Positions 8,916 through 18,794 of a stretch of 64,000 bases of DNA are shown here, in pieces. The stretch lies in the NCBI RefSeq assembly GCF_037126245.1, contig NZ_CP136925.1, positions 124,001 to 188,000 of the forward strand, given 5' to 3'. The translations under genes were made by a program, and so were the position numbers. The stretch comes from Mangrovimonas cancribranchiae (GTDB taxonomy: Bacteria; Bacteroidota; Bacteroidia; Flavobacteriales; Flavobacteriaceae). Numbering within the stretch: the first letter of the stretch is position 1; every line of letters begins with the position of its first letter. A model generated the notes under the pieces. The model saw only the letters and a list, made by a program, of their open reading frames with translations, ran no database searches and was not told the origin of the DNA.

Positions 8916-9176
8916 ATGGCTCATAAAAAAGGAGTTGGTAGTTCTAAAAACGGTAGAGAATCAGAATCGAAACGCCTTGGTGTTAAGATATTTGGTGGTC
9001 AAGCTGCTGTTGCAGGGAACATTATCGTAAGACAAAGAGGTACAGCTCACAATCCAGGTGAGAATGTATACGCAGGAAAAGACCACACTTTACACGCTAA
9101 AGTTGATGGTATCGTGAAATTCGAAAAGAAAAGAGATAACAAATCTTATGTTTCAGTAGTACCATTTGAAGCATAA
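8916..9176 (+). CDS. rpmA: 50S ribosomal protein L27
   Basis: bL27 lies near the peptidyl-transferase centre. The 86-residue protein begins [24 protein letters not shown], with no cleavable N-terminal extension of the Firmicutes type, and contains the conserved GGQ, RQRGT and GKDHTLHA elements. It is the second gene of the rplU-rpmA operon and is followed by a strong terminator. Confidence 0.98.
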   Translation: MAHKKGVGSSKNGRESESKRLGVKIFGGQAAVAGNIIVRQRGTAHNPGENVYAGKDHTLHAKVDGIVKFEKKRDNKSYVSVVPFEA

Positions 9177-9195
9177 AAGCTATCTTTTATAGAAT

Positions 9196-9233
9196 AAAAA
9201 AAGGCGTTTGAATTTAATCAAACGCCTTTTTTT
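9196..9233 (+). terminator. terminator of rplU-rpmA
   Basis: The stem AAAAAGGCGTTTGA / TCAAACGCCTTTTT encloses a 6-base loop and is followed by a T run, about 20 bases after the rpmA stop. Confidence 0.9.
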
Positions 9234-9276
9234 GTTTCATAACATAAGCATGATATAAACAAGATGTTTAAGTAAT

Positions 9277-10890
9277 ATGCAGAATGTTACTTTACGAGTT
9301 ATTATAACATGTAACGTTTTGACTACTATTAAACACTTTATCTTTTTACTTGGGTTTCTTACTTCCTTAACTTTATCCGCTCAAAACAAACAGGTAGGAA
9401 AAGCCGTAGACGCCGAACTTATTACCCTTAAAACCGCTTTAAATAAAGCTACTGTTTTACAAGATTCGCAAAAAATTGCGATGGCTTATCTTAAACTTGC
9501 AGAATTCTACAATCGCTTACATATAGATAGCGAAGCTACAAAACACTATCAGCATTATTTAGATATTGAAAGTGAGAAAGATACTGGTTTTGTGTATGTG
9601 AAAAATGCATTAGGAGCCATAAATCTCGATTTAAAAAAGTTTAAAGACGCTAAGCATTACTTACAGCAAAGTCTATTAGTTTCACAAGAATTAAATTATA
9701 GTAAAGGTCAAGCAAAAACACACGCATTATTAGGGAGTGTTTACGAAAAAACTAAAGCGTATAAAAAAGCTTTAAAACATCAAAATATTAGTCTGTCAAT
9801 ATTCAAATCTTTAAACGACAGTACAGGATTGGCTATTACCAACGAAAACTTAGGAAGTGTCTATGAAGACCTTGAAAAATATAATGTTGCTTATAAGTAC
9901 TTTAAAAAAGCCTTTTCTTATGCCGAAAATGGTCGTTCGGATATAAAAATTAACATTATCAATAATTTAGGTGATATTAATAGAAAAAGCGGACATTATA
10001 ATAAGGCTTTATCCTACACAGAACAAGCTTTATTGTTGGCGCAAGAAACACAAAACAATTCTCAAATAGAAAGCGCCTTAAAAGACTTGGCTAGAATTTA
10101 TGCTGGACTAGGAGATTTTGAACAAGCATATCAGTATTTAAGTCACCAAAGTATTGTAAACGAACAAGAGATTGAACGTCATAATGCCGAACTGGTAAGT
10201 GCTATGCAAGTGCTTTATGAAGTCAAAGAAAAAGAAGCCGAACTTAAATTACTTAATAAGCAAAATCAAATAAACACTGTTCGTCAATATATTATCTTGG
10301 TTTGTGCTGTTGCCTTATTACTAGCATTAAGTGTAGGTTTTTTATACTGGAAGAAAAAACGAAAACACGAACAGCATATTTTAGAGTACAAACAACAATT
10401 GTTACAGGCAGATTTAGATAAGAAAACCGTAGAAGAAGCTGCTTTAAAAAGAGAAATAGATATTAAGGTATCTTCTCTGGCTAATTACAGTTTACATATA
10501 GCACATAAAAATAAAATGTTATCAGATGTTTCGAGAACGCTTAGTAATCTAAAAGATAGAAATGTGGTGTTAATTAAATCTAAGCTTATAGAAATAACAA
10601 AAGACATTAATTCAGATTTATCTAATAATAATGAGTGGACAGAACTGATGAGTTATTTTGGCCAGATACACCCAGACTTTTTTGAAACCCTTAAAAAAGT
10701 AGCCTTAAACAAACTCTCATCTTCAGAAATGCGATTATGTATGCTGCTTAGGTTAAACTTGTCATCTAAAGAAATAGCCGAGATTTTAAGAATTACTTCA
10801 GATAGTGTTCGAATAGCAAGATATAGACTTCGAAAAAAATTACCTATAAATTCAAAAGACGACCTGCAAGCCTATTTGTTAAATTTATAG
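9277..10890 (+). CDS. membrane-anchored TPR regulator with LuxR-type C-terminal HTH
   Basis: The 537-residue protein starts with a signal peptide (FLLGFLTSLTLSAQ), then several tetratricopeptide repeats (about residues 60-300, each with A-x4-G/L and paired helices), one transmembrane helix near 333-352, a coiled coil (about 360-410) and a C-terminal helix-turn-helix (LSSSEMRLCMLLRLNLSSKEIAEILRITSD and onward). This architecture is common in Bacteroidota for one-component sensors placed next to TonB-receptor loci. The next genes are a TonB receptor and a phytase, which it probably regulates. The start is uncertain: ATG at 9277 leaves 14 residues before the signal peptide, and a TTG at 9319 is possible. 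Confidence 0.8.
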   Translation: MQNVTLRVIITCNVLTTIKHFIFLLGFLTSLTLSAQNKQVGKAVDAELITLKTALNKATVLQDSQKIAMAYLKLAEFYNRLHIDSEATKHYQHYLDIESEKDTGFVYVKNALGAINLDLKKFKDAKHYLQQSLLVSQELNYSKGQAKTHALLGSVYEKTKAYKKALKHQNISLSIFKSLNDSTGLAITNENLGSVYEDLEKYNVAYKYFKKAFSYAENGRSDIKINIINNLGDINRKSGHYNKALSYTEQALLLAQETQNNSQIESALKDLARIYAGLGDFEQAYQYLSHQSIVNEQEIERHNAELVSAMQVLYEVKEKEAELKLLNKQNQINTVRQYIILVCAVALLLALSVGFLYWKKKRKHEQHILEYKQQLLQADLDKKTVEEAALKREIDIKVSSLANYSLHIAHKNKMLSDVSRTLSNLKDRNVVLIKSKLIEITKDINSDLSNNNEWTELMSYFGQIHPDFFETLKKVALNKLSSSEMRLCMLLRLNLSSKEIAEILRITSDSVRIARYRLRKKLPINSKDDLQAYLLNL

Positions 10891-11047
10891 TCTATATGTT
10901 TTAAACTTTTCCCGTATGTTAATTTAATGTGAATGTTGCTATGTTTTATAGCCAATTTGCGGTGTTGAATTACTTTTTGTTAACAGTTCCTTTAGCTAAA
11001 AAAGAAGGTTGAGATATAGCTTTGTTCAAAACAAAAATCAACCTATA

Positions 11048-13924
11048 ATGAAACATTATTTTACTTTTTTATTAATAATATCTGTGACCTTTTTAGGGGT
11101 TTCTCAAAACGGAAACTTACAAGGTATTATTACAGATGAAAACGGACTTACTGTTCCAGGAGCAACCGTTGTAATAGAAACATTAAATAAAGGCTCTGTT
11201 ACCGATTTTAACGGAAAATATACCTTAATAAACGTGCCAGAAGGTAACCAAACAGTTACAGTAAAGTATTTAGGTTATGCAGATGTTAGCCATGAGGTAA
11301 CTGTAATTGCAGAAGGCACAACAACATTAAACTTTACCTTAAGTGCTGAAAATACAGAGCTTGAAGAGGTGTTAATTACGGGTTACGGTTTAAGTGGCCA
11401 ATCAAGAGCACTTAACACTCAAAAAAACAAAACTAATATTACCAATATTGTATCTACCGATCAAATTGGGAAATTCCCAGATGCCAATATTGGAGATGCC
11501 GTAAAACGTATTCCAGGTATTACCATGCAAGTCGATCAAGGGGAAGCGCGTAATATTATTGTTCGTGGTTTATCGCCACAATTAAACTCGGTAACGTTAA
11601 ATGGTAGTAGAATTCCTTCTGCCGAAGGCGATAATCGTAATGTGCAAATGGATTTAATTCCATCTGATATGATTCAAACCATAGAGGTTAACAAAGCGGT
11701 GACCCCAGATATGGATGGCGATGCTTTAGGAGGTTCGGTAAATTTAATTACAAGAACATCGCCTCAAGGGTTTCGTTTGTCGGCAACCTTAGGATCAGGG
11801 CTAAACTTTATCACAGATAAACGTATTTTAAACGGATCATTTTTGGTCGGTAATCGTTCTAAAAACGATAAGTTTGGTTGGATGGTTTCAGCTTCTATAA
11901 ATGACAACGATTTTGGAAGCGACAATGTAGAAGCCGAATGGACTGATGAATTTGAATACTATACAGGTGTTGATGATACCGAAGGGGACCCAATTATGGA
12001 AGAGGTTGATGTAAACCCTTATGCCAATGTATTCGAAATGAGAGAATACTTAGTACAGCGTATTCGTAGAAGTTTCTCGGCTAATTTTGATTATAAATTA
12101 GATAAAAATAACACCCTTTACTTTAAGTCTATTTATAACTGGAGAGACGATCGTGAAAATAGATTTAGGTTAGAACATGAAATGTTAGATGGTGAATATA
12201 TCGAGCTTGGAGACTTTACTGTAGATGGAAACGGAAACTTAACCAGTTTCCCTGTAGAAGCAAAACGCCAAACAAAAGGTGGTATTGATAGTAAACGAAA
12301 TAAAAATGCCAGATTAGAAGATCAACGTATGCAAAACTATAGTTTAGGTGGTGAGCATTTAATAGGAAACATACAATTAGATTGGATGGGATCGTTTTCA
12401 AAAGCTTCAGAAGAACGTTTAAACGAACGTTATTTAGAATACGAAAGTGAATACAGTATTAACTTCAATAACAATGAAGATAAACCCTTATTTACACCTG
12501 TAAGTGCTGCTGATGCGAATTATGCCGATTTTGAATTAGGTGAAATCACCGAAGAAAATCAATATACCGAAGAAGAAGACATCAACTTTTTTGTAAACGC
12601 GCAAATTCCATTATCCATTATTAAAGAGCAAGATGGATTTTTAAAAGTAGGAGCTAAAACAAGGCTTAAAAACAAAAACCGTGATAACGATTTTACCGAG
12701 TATAGCGACGAAACAGGAGCTTTAGAGTTTTTAGGAATGATTCCAACTAGAAATTACTCAGATTCCGATTTTCTTGCCGGAAGTCAATACGCCGTTGGAA
12801 CCTTTGCTAGTACAGATTACTTAGGTGGTTTAGATTTTAATAATACCAATCGTTTTACAGGCGAAGATTTACCCGACGAGTATGCCACAGCAAACTTTGA
12901 TGTAAATGAAGATGTATATGCAGGTTACGTCATGATGAATCAAAATTTATCAGACAAGTTTAGCGTACTAGCAGGTGTGCGTTTAGAACATACTGCCATT
13001 GAAAGTCAAGGAAATGAACTAGAGTTTAATGAAGATGGTGATGTTTCAGGAATTAAAGAAATAAACGATGAAAGCTCTTATACTAACATTTTGCCAGGTG
13101 TTCATTTAAAGTATAATCTATCTGATAATACCATATTACGTTTTGCTTGGACAAACACATTAGCAAGACCTAACTACGAAGATTTAGTGGCTTACAGAGA
13201 GCTTAATAGAGAGGATGAAGAAATCTTTTTAGGAAATTCAGAATTAGACCCAACCACATCTATGAACTTCGATATTATGGCAGAGCACTACTTTAAATCG
13301 GTAGGTATCATTTCTGGTGGATTATTCTATAAAGACATTAAAGATTTTGTATACACCTTCCAAAGTGAAACTACAGATAATACATTTGGTAATAACACCG
13401 AAGGATTTGAGGTTTACCAACCATTAAATGGTGAAGGTGCCAGTATTTTTGGTGCCGAAATTTCGTTACAAAGGCGTTTAGACTTTTTACCAGGATTTGC
13501 TAAAAACTTTAGCGTGTACGTAAACTATACATATTTAACTTCTAGTGCAGATGGTATATATAACGAAGATGGTGAAGAACGTACCGATCTTGATTTACCA
13601 AACACCTCGCCAAACATGTTTAACGGATCTTTAGGGTATTCAGGTAAAAACTTTAGCTTACGTTTATCAGGAAACTATTCCGATGCTTACATTGATGAAA
13701 TTGGAGGTAATGCTTTTGAAGACAGATACTACGACGAACAATTTTTCTTAGACTTTAATGCCAACGTAGCCATTAATAAAAACTTAAGCATCTACCTTAA
13801 TATAAATAATATAACCAATCAGCCATTACGTTACTATCAAGGTGTTAAAAGCAGAACCATGCAAATGGAATATTATGAAAAACGTTTAACCTTTGGCCTG
13901 AAATACGATTTATTTAAGAAATAA
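11048..13924 (+). CDS. TonB-dependent outer-membrane receptor with carboxypeptidase-like N-terminal domain
   Basis: This outer-membrane receptor is about 958 residues long from the ATG at 11048, the start that leaves a normal signal peptide (FLLIISVTFLGVSQ). Next come a CarboxypepD_reg-like domain (about residues 22-105), a plug (GKFPDANIGDAVKRIPGI, IIVRGLSPQLNSVTLNG) and a beta-barrel ending in LTFGLKYDLFKK with a C-terminal aromatic/Lys cluster. No SusD partner is present, so it belongs to the solo type. Only 7 bases separate it from the phytase gene, so the two are probably cotranscribed; the ligand may be phytate or a phytase product, an inference from context only. Confidence 0.92.
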   Translation: MKHYFTFLLIISVTFLGVSQNGNLQGIITDENGLTVPGATVVIETLNKGSVTDFNGKYTLINVPEGNQTVTVKYLGYADVSHEVTVIAEGTTTLNFTLSAENTELEEVLITGYGLSGQSRALNTQKNKTNITNIVSTDQIGKFPDANIGDAVKRIPGITMQVDQGEARNIIVRGLSPQLNSVTLNGSRIPSAEGDNRNVQMDLIPSDMIQTIEVNKAVTPDMDGDALGGSVNLITRTSPQGFRLSATLGSGLNFITDKRILNGSFLVGNRSKNDKFGWMVSASINDNDFGSDNVEAEWTDEFEYYTGVDDTEGDPIMEEVDVNPYANVFEMREYLVQRIRRSFSANFDYKLDKNNTLYFKSIYNWRDDRENRFRLEHEMLDGEYIELGDFTVDGNGNLTSFPVEAKRQTKGGIDSKRNKNARLEDQRMQNYSLGGEHLIGNIQLDWMGSFSKASEERLNERYLEYESEYSINFNNNEDKPLFTPVSAADANYADFELGEITEENQYTEEEDINFFVNAQIPLSIIKEQDGFLKVGAKTRLKNKNRDNDFTEYSDETGALEFLGMIPTRNYSDSDFLAGSQYAVGTFASTDYLGGLDFNNTNRFTGEDLPDEYATANFDVNEDVYAGYVMMNQNLSDKFSVLAGVRLEHTAIESQGNELEFNEDGDVSGIKEINDESSYTNILPGVHLKYNLSDNTILRFAWTNTLARPNYEDLVAYRELNREDEEIFLGNSELDPTTSMNFDIMAEHYFKSVGIISGGLFYKDIKDFVYTFQSETTDNTFGNNTEGFEVYQPLNGEGASIFGAEISLQRRLDFLPGFAKNFSVYVNYTYLTSSADGIYNEDGEERTDLDLPNTSPNMFNGSLGYSGKNFSLRLSGNYSDAYIDEIGGNAFEDRYYDEQFFLDFNANVAINKNLSIYLNINNITNQPLRYYQGVKSRTMQMEYYEKRLTFGLKYDLFKK

Positions 13925-13931
13925 AAGAAAC

Positions 13932-14948
13932 ATGAAAAAAACAATAATTTTAAGTGCCCTTTCGCTAATAATATTGTCTTGCGGAAATAACTTACCAGAA
14001 ATAACTCCAACGTTAAAAACCAATAAAGTACCACACGATAGCGACGATCCAGCTATTTGGGTAAATAGTAAAAACCCAGAAAAAAGTATCGTTTTTGGTA
14101 CCGATAAAGACGAGATAAATGGTGGAGTTTATGCTTTTGATTTAGAAGGAAAAATCATTAAAGAGAAAAGCTTAACAGGAATTAGTTATCCAAATAATGT
14201 AGATGTTGAATACGGTTTTAAGCTAACCGATTCGACACAAACAGATATTATGATATTTACCGAAAGGGAAAAGCATCAGGTTCGCGTGTATTCAATACCA
14301 GATATGACACCGTTAGACAATGGTGGATTTAAAGTATTTACCGATGAAAACAATGTGGAAATGAAACGACCAATGGGAGTTTCCATCTATAAAAACCCAA
14401 GAAATGGTGAGGTCTCTTATTTTGTCAGTAGAAAAGAAGGACCAACCCAAGGCTATTTATATCAATATGGGTTAACCTCAGATACAACAGGTGTTCATGC
14501 AACGCTTTTAAGAAAGATAGGTGCATTTAGTGGAAAAAAAGAAATTGAAGCCATTGCGGTAGATGATGAATTAGGCTATGTGTATTACTCAGATGAAGGT
14601 GTTGGTGTTAGAAAATACTATGCCGATTCTAAAAAAGGCGATGAAGAACTTGCCATGTTTGGAGGTGAGTATTTTAAAGACGATATAGAAGGTATTGCTA
14701 TAGCAAAGTATAATGATGGAGAAGGTGCTTTAATTGTATCTAATCAACAAGACGGTTCCTTTAATTTGTTTAGCAGAAAAGACAATAGTTACATAAAAAC
14801 GTTAAACCTAGGAACTCTAGAAACAGATGGTTGCGAGGTAGTAACAAAACCATTAGGCGCAAAATTTCCAAACGGATTATTTGTTTCTATGAACGACGAA
14901 CAAGACTTTTTCTATCATGCAGTTGACTCATTACAGTTGAGTAAATAA
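13932..14948 (+). CDS. beta-propeller phytase (3-phytase), lipoprotein
   Basis: The enzyme would release phosphate from phytate (inositol hexakisphosphate) in a calcium-dependent manner. The 338-residue protein has a lipoprotein signal (LSLIILSCG) and beta-propeller phytase features: HDSDDPAIWVN near the N terminus, VFGTDKDEINGGVYAFDLEGK, DVEYGF, KKEIEAIAVDDELGYVYYSDEG and DDIEGIAIA. Length fits the family after the anchor. It lies directly behind a TonB receptor and a TPR/LuxR regulator and ahead of two terminators, so the three genes look like a phosphate-scavenging unit. Confidence 0.92.
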   Translation: MKKTIILSALSLIILSCGNNLPEITPTLKTNKVPHDSDDPAIWVNSKNPEKSIVFGTDKDEINGGVYAFDLEGKIIKEKSLTGISYPNNVDVEYGFKLTDSTQTDIMIFTEREKHQVRVYSIPDMTPLDNGGFKVFTDENNVEMKRPMGVSIYKNPRNGEVSYFVSRKEGPTQGYLYQYGLTSDTTGVHATLLRKIGAFSGKKEIEAIAVDDELGYVYYSDEGVGVRKYYADSKKGDEELAMFGGEYFKDDIEGIAIAKYNDGEGALIVSNQQDGSFNLFSRKDNSYIKTLNLGTLETDGCEVVTKPLGAKFPNGLFVSMNDEQDFFYHAVDSLQLSK

Positions 14949-14966
14949 ATTGGTAATTTTCTCGTT

Positions 14967-14999
14967 AAAAGTCCTTTCTATTATGGAAAGGGCTTTTTT
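14967..14999 (+). terminator. terminator after the phytase gene
   Basis: AAAAGTCCTTTC pairs with GAAAGGGCTTTT (one G-T wobble) around a short loop, followed by Ts, 19 bases after the phytase stop. Confidence 0.8.
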
Positions 15000-15015
15000 A
15001 TTTTTAAGCTATTAC

Positions 15016-15048
15016 AAAAAACCCCAAACATTTCTGTTTGGGATTTTT
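15016..15048. terminator. second hairpin, probably terminating ahcY from the other strand
   Basis: CCCAAACA and TGTTTGGG form a stem with a 3-base loop, flanked by an A run on the left and a T run on the right, so it can work in both directions. It lies just beyond the 3' end of the convergent ahcY gene. Confidence 0.75.
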
Positions 15049-15079
15049 ATCTAATTATATAATAGTGTAACGGTCTTAT

Positions 15080-16396
15080 TTAGTATCTATAGTGCTCTGG
15101 TTTAAAAGGCCCTTCAACTTCTACACCAATATACTTAGCTTGATCTGGTTTTAACTCGGTAAGCTCTACACCAATTTTCTCTAAGTGTAATTTAGCTACT
15201 TTTTCATCTAAATGTTTTGGTAGCATATAAACTTCGTTTTCATATTTATCAGAATGATTCCAAAGTTCTATTTGTGCTAACGTTTGGTTTGTAAACGAGT
15301 TACTCATTACAAAACTTGGATGGCCAGTTGCGCAACCTAAGTTTACTAAACGACCTTCGGCTAAAACAATAATATCATTACCGTCAATAGTATATTTATC
15401 TACTTGTGGCTTGATAGTGTCTTTTGTATTACCATAGTTTTCGTTTAGCCAAGACATTTGTATTTCATTATCAAAATGCCCAATATTACAAACTATAGTT
15501 TTGTCTTTCATAGCTTTAAAGTGCTCTGAACGTACAATGTCTTTATTTCCAGTGGTTGTAATCACAACATCAGCGTTACCTACAACAGTTTCTAGCTTTT
15601 TCACTTCAAAACCATCCATAGCAGCTTGTAGTGCACAAATTGGGTCAATCTCGGTTACGGTTACAATACTTCCTGCGCCTTTAAAAGAGGCTGCAGTACC
15701 TTTACCAACATCGCCATAACCACAAACCACAACGCGCTTTCCGGCTAACATCAAGTCAGTTGCACGACGTATGGCATCTACAGCACTTTCACGACAACCG
15801 TATTTGTTGTCAAATTTAGATTTAGTTACCGAGTCGTTTACATTAATAGCTGGCATAGGTAATGTGCCATTTTCCATGCGCTCGTATAAACGGTGAACGC
15901 CTGTTGTAGTTTCTTCAGAAAGTCCTTTAATGGCAGTAGCTAACTCTGGATATTGGTCTAAAACCATATTCGTTAAATCACCACCGTCATCTAAAATCAT
16001 GTTTAAAGGTTGTCTGTCTTCGCCAAAGAATAAGGTTTGTTCAATACACCAATCAAATTCTTCTTCGGTCATGCCTTTCCATGCATATACTGGAATACCA
16101 GCGGCAGCAATAGCTGCAGCAGCATGGTCTTGTGTTGAGAATATATTGCAAGAGCTCCAAGTTACTTCGGCGCCAAGAGCAACTAAAGTTTCAATTAATA
16201 CTGCTGTTTGAATAGTCATATGTAAACAACCAGCTATTCTAGCACCTTTTAAAGGTTGTTGTGCGCCATATTCTTCACGAAGGCTCATTAAACCTGGCAT
16301 TTCTGCTTCGGCTAGTTCAATTTCTTTTCTTCCCCAATCGGCCAAAGAAATGTCTTTTACCTTATATGGTACGTAAGGAATCGTTTTTGTACTCAT
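15080..16396 (-). CDS. ahcY: adenosylhomocysteinase
   Basis: AhcY hydrolyses S-adenosylhomocysteine to adenosine and homocysteine, closing the methylation cycle in the cytoplasm. The 438-residue protein has the full set of motifs: [21 protein letters not shown] at the N terminus, [30 protein letters not shown], the NAD-binding [20 protein letters not shown], and the conserved C-terminal PFKPEHYRY. It is monocistronic and divergent from the PPTase gene. Confidence 0.98.
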   Translation of the reverse strand: MSTKTIPYVPYKVKDISLADWGRKEIELAEAEMPGLMSLREEYGAQQPLKGARIAGCLHMTIQTAVLIETLVALGAEVTWSSCNIFSTQDHAAAAIAAAGIPVYAWKGMTEEEFDWCIEQTLFFGEDRQPLNMILDDGGDLTNMVLDQYPELATAIKGLSEETTTGVHRLYERMENGTLPMPAINVNDSVTKSKFDNKYGCRESAVDAIRRATDLMLAGKRVVVCGYGDVGKGTAASFKGAGSIVTVTEIDPICALQAAMDGFEVKKLETVVGNADVVITTTGNKDIVRSEHFKAMKDKTIVCNIGHFDNEIQMSWLNENYGNTKDTIKPQVDKYTIDGNDIIVLAEGRLVNLGCATGHPSFVMSNSFTNQTLAQIELWNHSDKYENEVYMLPKHLDEKVAKLHLEKIGVELTELKPDQAKYIGVEVEGPFKPEHYRY

Positions 16397-16494
16397 AGTT
16401 TTCTTTAATTTTTTTATTGTATAACAACTTTGGCAATCGTCTTTAAATAGTTAAATTCGCTTAACAAAATTGTTTAAACTTCTTTCAAGAAGTG

Positions 16495-16502
16495 CAAAGG
16501 TA
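16495..16502 (-). promoter_or_regulatory. candidate -7 box for ahcY
   Basis: On the minus strand TACCTTTG matches TAnnTTTG, about 100 bases upstream of the ahcY start. No good TTTG is found 19 bases further up, so confidence is moderate. Confidence 0.4.
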
Positions 16503-16525
16503 ATCAATAACTTTCATAATTTTAA

Positions 16526-17152
16526 ATGCCACTATATAAAACACTTACTCCAAATGCACAAACAACTGTTAAAATTTGGAAGATTACCGAATCTTATGAT
16601 GAGTTAATAGCTCCAATTACTTTAAAGCCTCAAAACATGCAACGTGTTTTAGGTATGAAAAGTGAATTGCACCAACGCGGGTTTTTAAGTGTGAGACATT
16701 TATTAGCAGAGTTTGGGTATACCGATGACGATTTGTTTTACGATGAAAACGGGAAACCACATTTAAAAGATGGAAAACATATTTCTATAACACATTCTTT
16801 TACGTTTTCAGGAGTGGTTGTTAGTGAAGATGTGGTGGGAATAGATATCGAAAAACAGCGGGATAAAATAGGTGTGATTGCCCATAAGTTTATGGGCTAC
16901 GAGTTTGAGTATTTAAACAAACGAGATGTAGATTATATAAATAAACTTACCGTGGTTTGGTGTATTAAAGAGTCGTTGTACAAATTGTTTGCTACACCAG
17001 GATTAAGCTTTTTAAAACATACGTTAGTTATTCCGTTTACTATAGAAGAAGCTTCCACGGTTTCTTGGATAGATTATAATAACAAAAAACACCGTTATCA
17101 AGCCGAATTTTTAGAGTTTGAAGGTTTTACTTGCGCTTATGTTATGCCTTAA
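16526..17152 (+). CDS. 4'-phosphopantetheinyl transferase superfamily protein
   Basis: This enzyme transfers phosphopantetheine from CoA to carrier proteins. The 208-residue protein has the Sfp-type signatures: HISITHSF (about residue 88), the metal-binding VVGIDIEKQRDKI (about residue 108) and WCIKESLYKLF (about residue 150, the W-x-x-K-E-x-x-x-K motif). Its carrier protein is not in the window. Five bases separate it from the GGGP synthase gene, so they are likely cotranscribed. Confidence 0.9.
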   Translation: MPLYKTLTPNAQTTVKIWKITESYDELIAPITLKPQNMQRVLGMKSELHQRGFLSVRHLLAEFGYTDDDLFYDENGKPHLKDGKHISITHSFTFSGVVVSEDVVGIDIEKQRDKIGVIAHKFMGYEFEYLNKRDVDYINKLTVVWCIKESLYKLFATPGLSFLKHTLVIPFTIEEASTVSWIDYNNKKHRYQAEFLEFEGFTCAYVMP

Positions 17153-17157
17153 TTATA

Positions 17158-17901
17158 ATGAAAACACTTTATAAAGACATATTACAAGCAATGCTAGAAG
17201 ATGAAAAACTTTTAGCTGTTTTAATAGATCCTGACAAAATGAAATTGGACCATGTAGAGCTGTTTGTTAAAAAAGTAAATATCTCTCTGGCAACGCATAT
17301 TTTTGTTGGCGGTAGCACAGTTGAAGCCAATGCGACGGATGTTTTAGTAACTAAAATAAAGCAGTTTACTACATTGCCTGTTATATTATTTCCAGGAGAT
17401 GTCACGCAAATAACCAATAAAGCAGATGGGTTGTTGTTTTTAAGTTTATTATCTGGAAGAAATCCAGAATATTTAATCGATAAGCAAATAGCTTCGGTTT
17501 CTAAATTACGAAAGTCAACACTAGAAATTATTCCAACAGGCTACATTTTAATAGAAAATGGTAAGCAAACAGCTGTTCAACGCGTAACAGCTACAAAGCC
17601 ATTGCCAAGAAATGATATCCAAAAAATTATAGATACAGCCAAAGCTGGAGAATATATGGGGAAGCAACTTATATATTTAGAAGCAGGAAGTGGCGCCATT
17701 CAACCTATTTCCGAAGATATTATCTCAAAGGTAAAGCAAGAATTAAGCATACCATTAATTGTTGGTGGTGGTATTAAAACCAAAAAACAACTACAATTGG
17801 CTTACGATTCTGGAGCAGATTTAGTGGTTATAGGAACTGCTTTTGAAGACGATGAATCGTTTTTTAACGATTTAAAAAGAAACGCAATAGCCACAACGTA
17901 A
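17158..17901 (+). CDS. geranylgeranylglyceryl/heptaprenylglyceryl phosphate synthase (PcrB family)
   Basis: This TIM-barrel enzyme joins a polyprenyl chain to sn-glycerol-1-phosphate. The 247-residue protein has LLAVLIDPDKM near the N terminus, FVGGSTVEANATD, the phosphate-binding YLEAGSGA and VGGGIKTKKQL motifs, and VIGTAFEDD. Flavobacteria are known to carry GGGP synthases of the archaeal-like group, and the chain length specificity cannot be read here. I use ATG at 17158; a further upstream start would overlap the PPTase gene and adds no conserved residues. Confidence 0.9.
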   Translation: MKTLYKDILQAMLEDEKLLAVLIDPDKMKLDHVELFVKKVNISLATHIFVGGSTVEANATDVLVTKIKQFTTLPVILFPGDVTQITNKADGLLFLSLLSGRNPEYLIDKQIASVSKLRKSTLEIIPTGYILIENGKQTAVQRVTATKPLPRNDIQKIIDTAKAGEYMGKQLIYLEAGSGAIQPISEDIISKVKQELSIPLIVGGGIKTKKQLQLAYDSGADLVVIGTAFEDDESFFNDLKRNAIATT

Positions 17902-17917
17902 AAATATATAAAAGCAT

Positions 17918-18178
17918 ATGAAAATATCAGTAGAATTAACACTTACGCCAATCCAAGATGATTATGAGCCATCCATCATCCATTTTATAAAAAAATTAAG
18001 AGCGTCTAATTTAAACGTGTTAGAAAATCCTTTAAGTACACAAGTTTATGGCGATTATGATGAGGTTATGAAAGTGCTTACAACAGAAATTAAAGAAGCT
18101 TTCGAATTGGTAGAACGCGGTTTGTTATATATGAAAATCGTAAAATCTGATAGACACGATTATGAGCCACATTTTTGA
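17918..18178 (+). CDS. YkoF/MTH1187-like thiamine-binding family protein
   Basis: An 86-residue protein of the DUF77/MTH1187-YkoF alpha-beta fold (MKISVELTLTPIQDDYEPSI, NPLSTQVYGDYDEVMKVL, GLLYMKIVKSDR). Some members bind thiamine or hydroxymethylpyrimidine. Its 3' end overlaps the PnuC-type permease gene by 17 bases, and a TPP riboswitch-controlled receptor lies about 3 kb downstream. Both facts support a thiamine connection, which remains an inference. Confidence 0.8.
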   Translation: MKISVELTLTPIQDDYEPSIIHFIKKLRASNLNVLENPLSTQVYGDYDEVMKVLTTEIKEAFELVERGLLYMKIVKSDRHDYEPHF

Positions 18179-18794
18179 TTGGTTATTTGCACAATACCAA
18201 GGTGTTGATACACACTTAATCGTCTTAGAATTCATAGGGGTCTTTTTTGGTTTTTTAAGCGTTTGGTATTCAAAACAAGAAAATATACTGGTGTATCCAA
18301 CAGGTATTATAAGTACCGCCATTTTTGTTTATATACTTTGGGTTTATGGCCTTTTAGGCGATATGTTTATTAATGCCTATTACTTTTCTATGAGTATTTA
18401 TGGTTGGTATTTTTGGACAAGAAAAGATGCTAATAACAATGAGGTTCCTGTTACCAAAGCCACAAAAAAAGAACATTTATGGAGTGTGCTTATTTTTATA
18501 GCCACCATACTTTTTGTGGTGATAATTTATAAATTCAATAATAAATTCGATACTTGGACAGCTTATGTAGATACAGTTACAACAGCTATATTTTTTGTTG
18601 GAATGTGGCTTATGGCCAAAAAGAAATTAGAAAACTGGACCTATTGGATTATTGGAGATATCATATCGGTGCCTTTATATTTTTACAAAGGATTAGTATT
18701 TACTTCGTTTCAATATTTTTTGTTTACTATTATAGCTATTTACGGATTTAGAGCATGGAAGAAAAGCTTAAACAACACACCACAAACTGTATAA
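18162..18794 (+). CDS. PnuC-family permease, probably for thiamine (PnuT-like)
   Basis: PnuC-family proteins are SWEET-like facilitators for vitamin precursors: PnuC for nicotinamide riboside, PnuT for thiamine, PnuX for riboflavin. This 210-residue protein has about seven hydrophobic helices and the family motifs FGFLSVWYSKQENILVYP, NAYYFSMSIYGWYFW and WIIGDIISVPLYFYKG. Context (YkoF-like gene overlapping upstream, NadR-like kinase overlapping downstream by 40 bases, TPP riboswitch nearby) favours thiamine as the substrate, but nicotinamide riboside is not excluded because the partner kinase is NadR-like. Confidence 0.88.
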   Translation: MSHIFDWLFAQYQGVDTHLIVLEFIGVFFGFLSVWYSKQENILVYPTGIISTAIFVYILWVYGLLGDMFINAYYFSMSIYGWYFWTRKDANNNEVPVTKATKKEHLWSVLIFIATILFVVIIYKFNNKFDTWTAYVDTVTTAIFFVGMWLMAKKKLENWTYWIIGDIISVPLYFYKGLVFTSFQYFLFTIIAIYGFRAWKKSLNNTPQTV

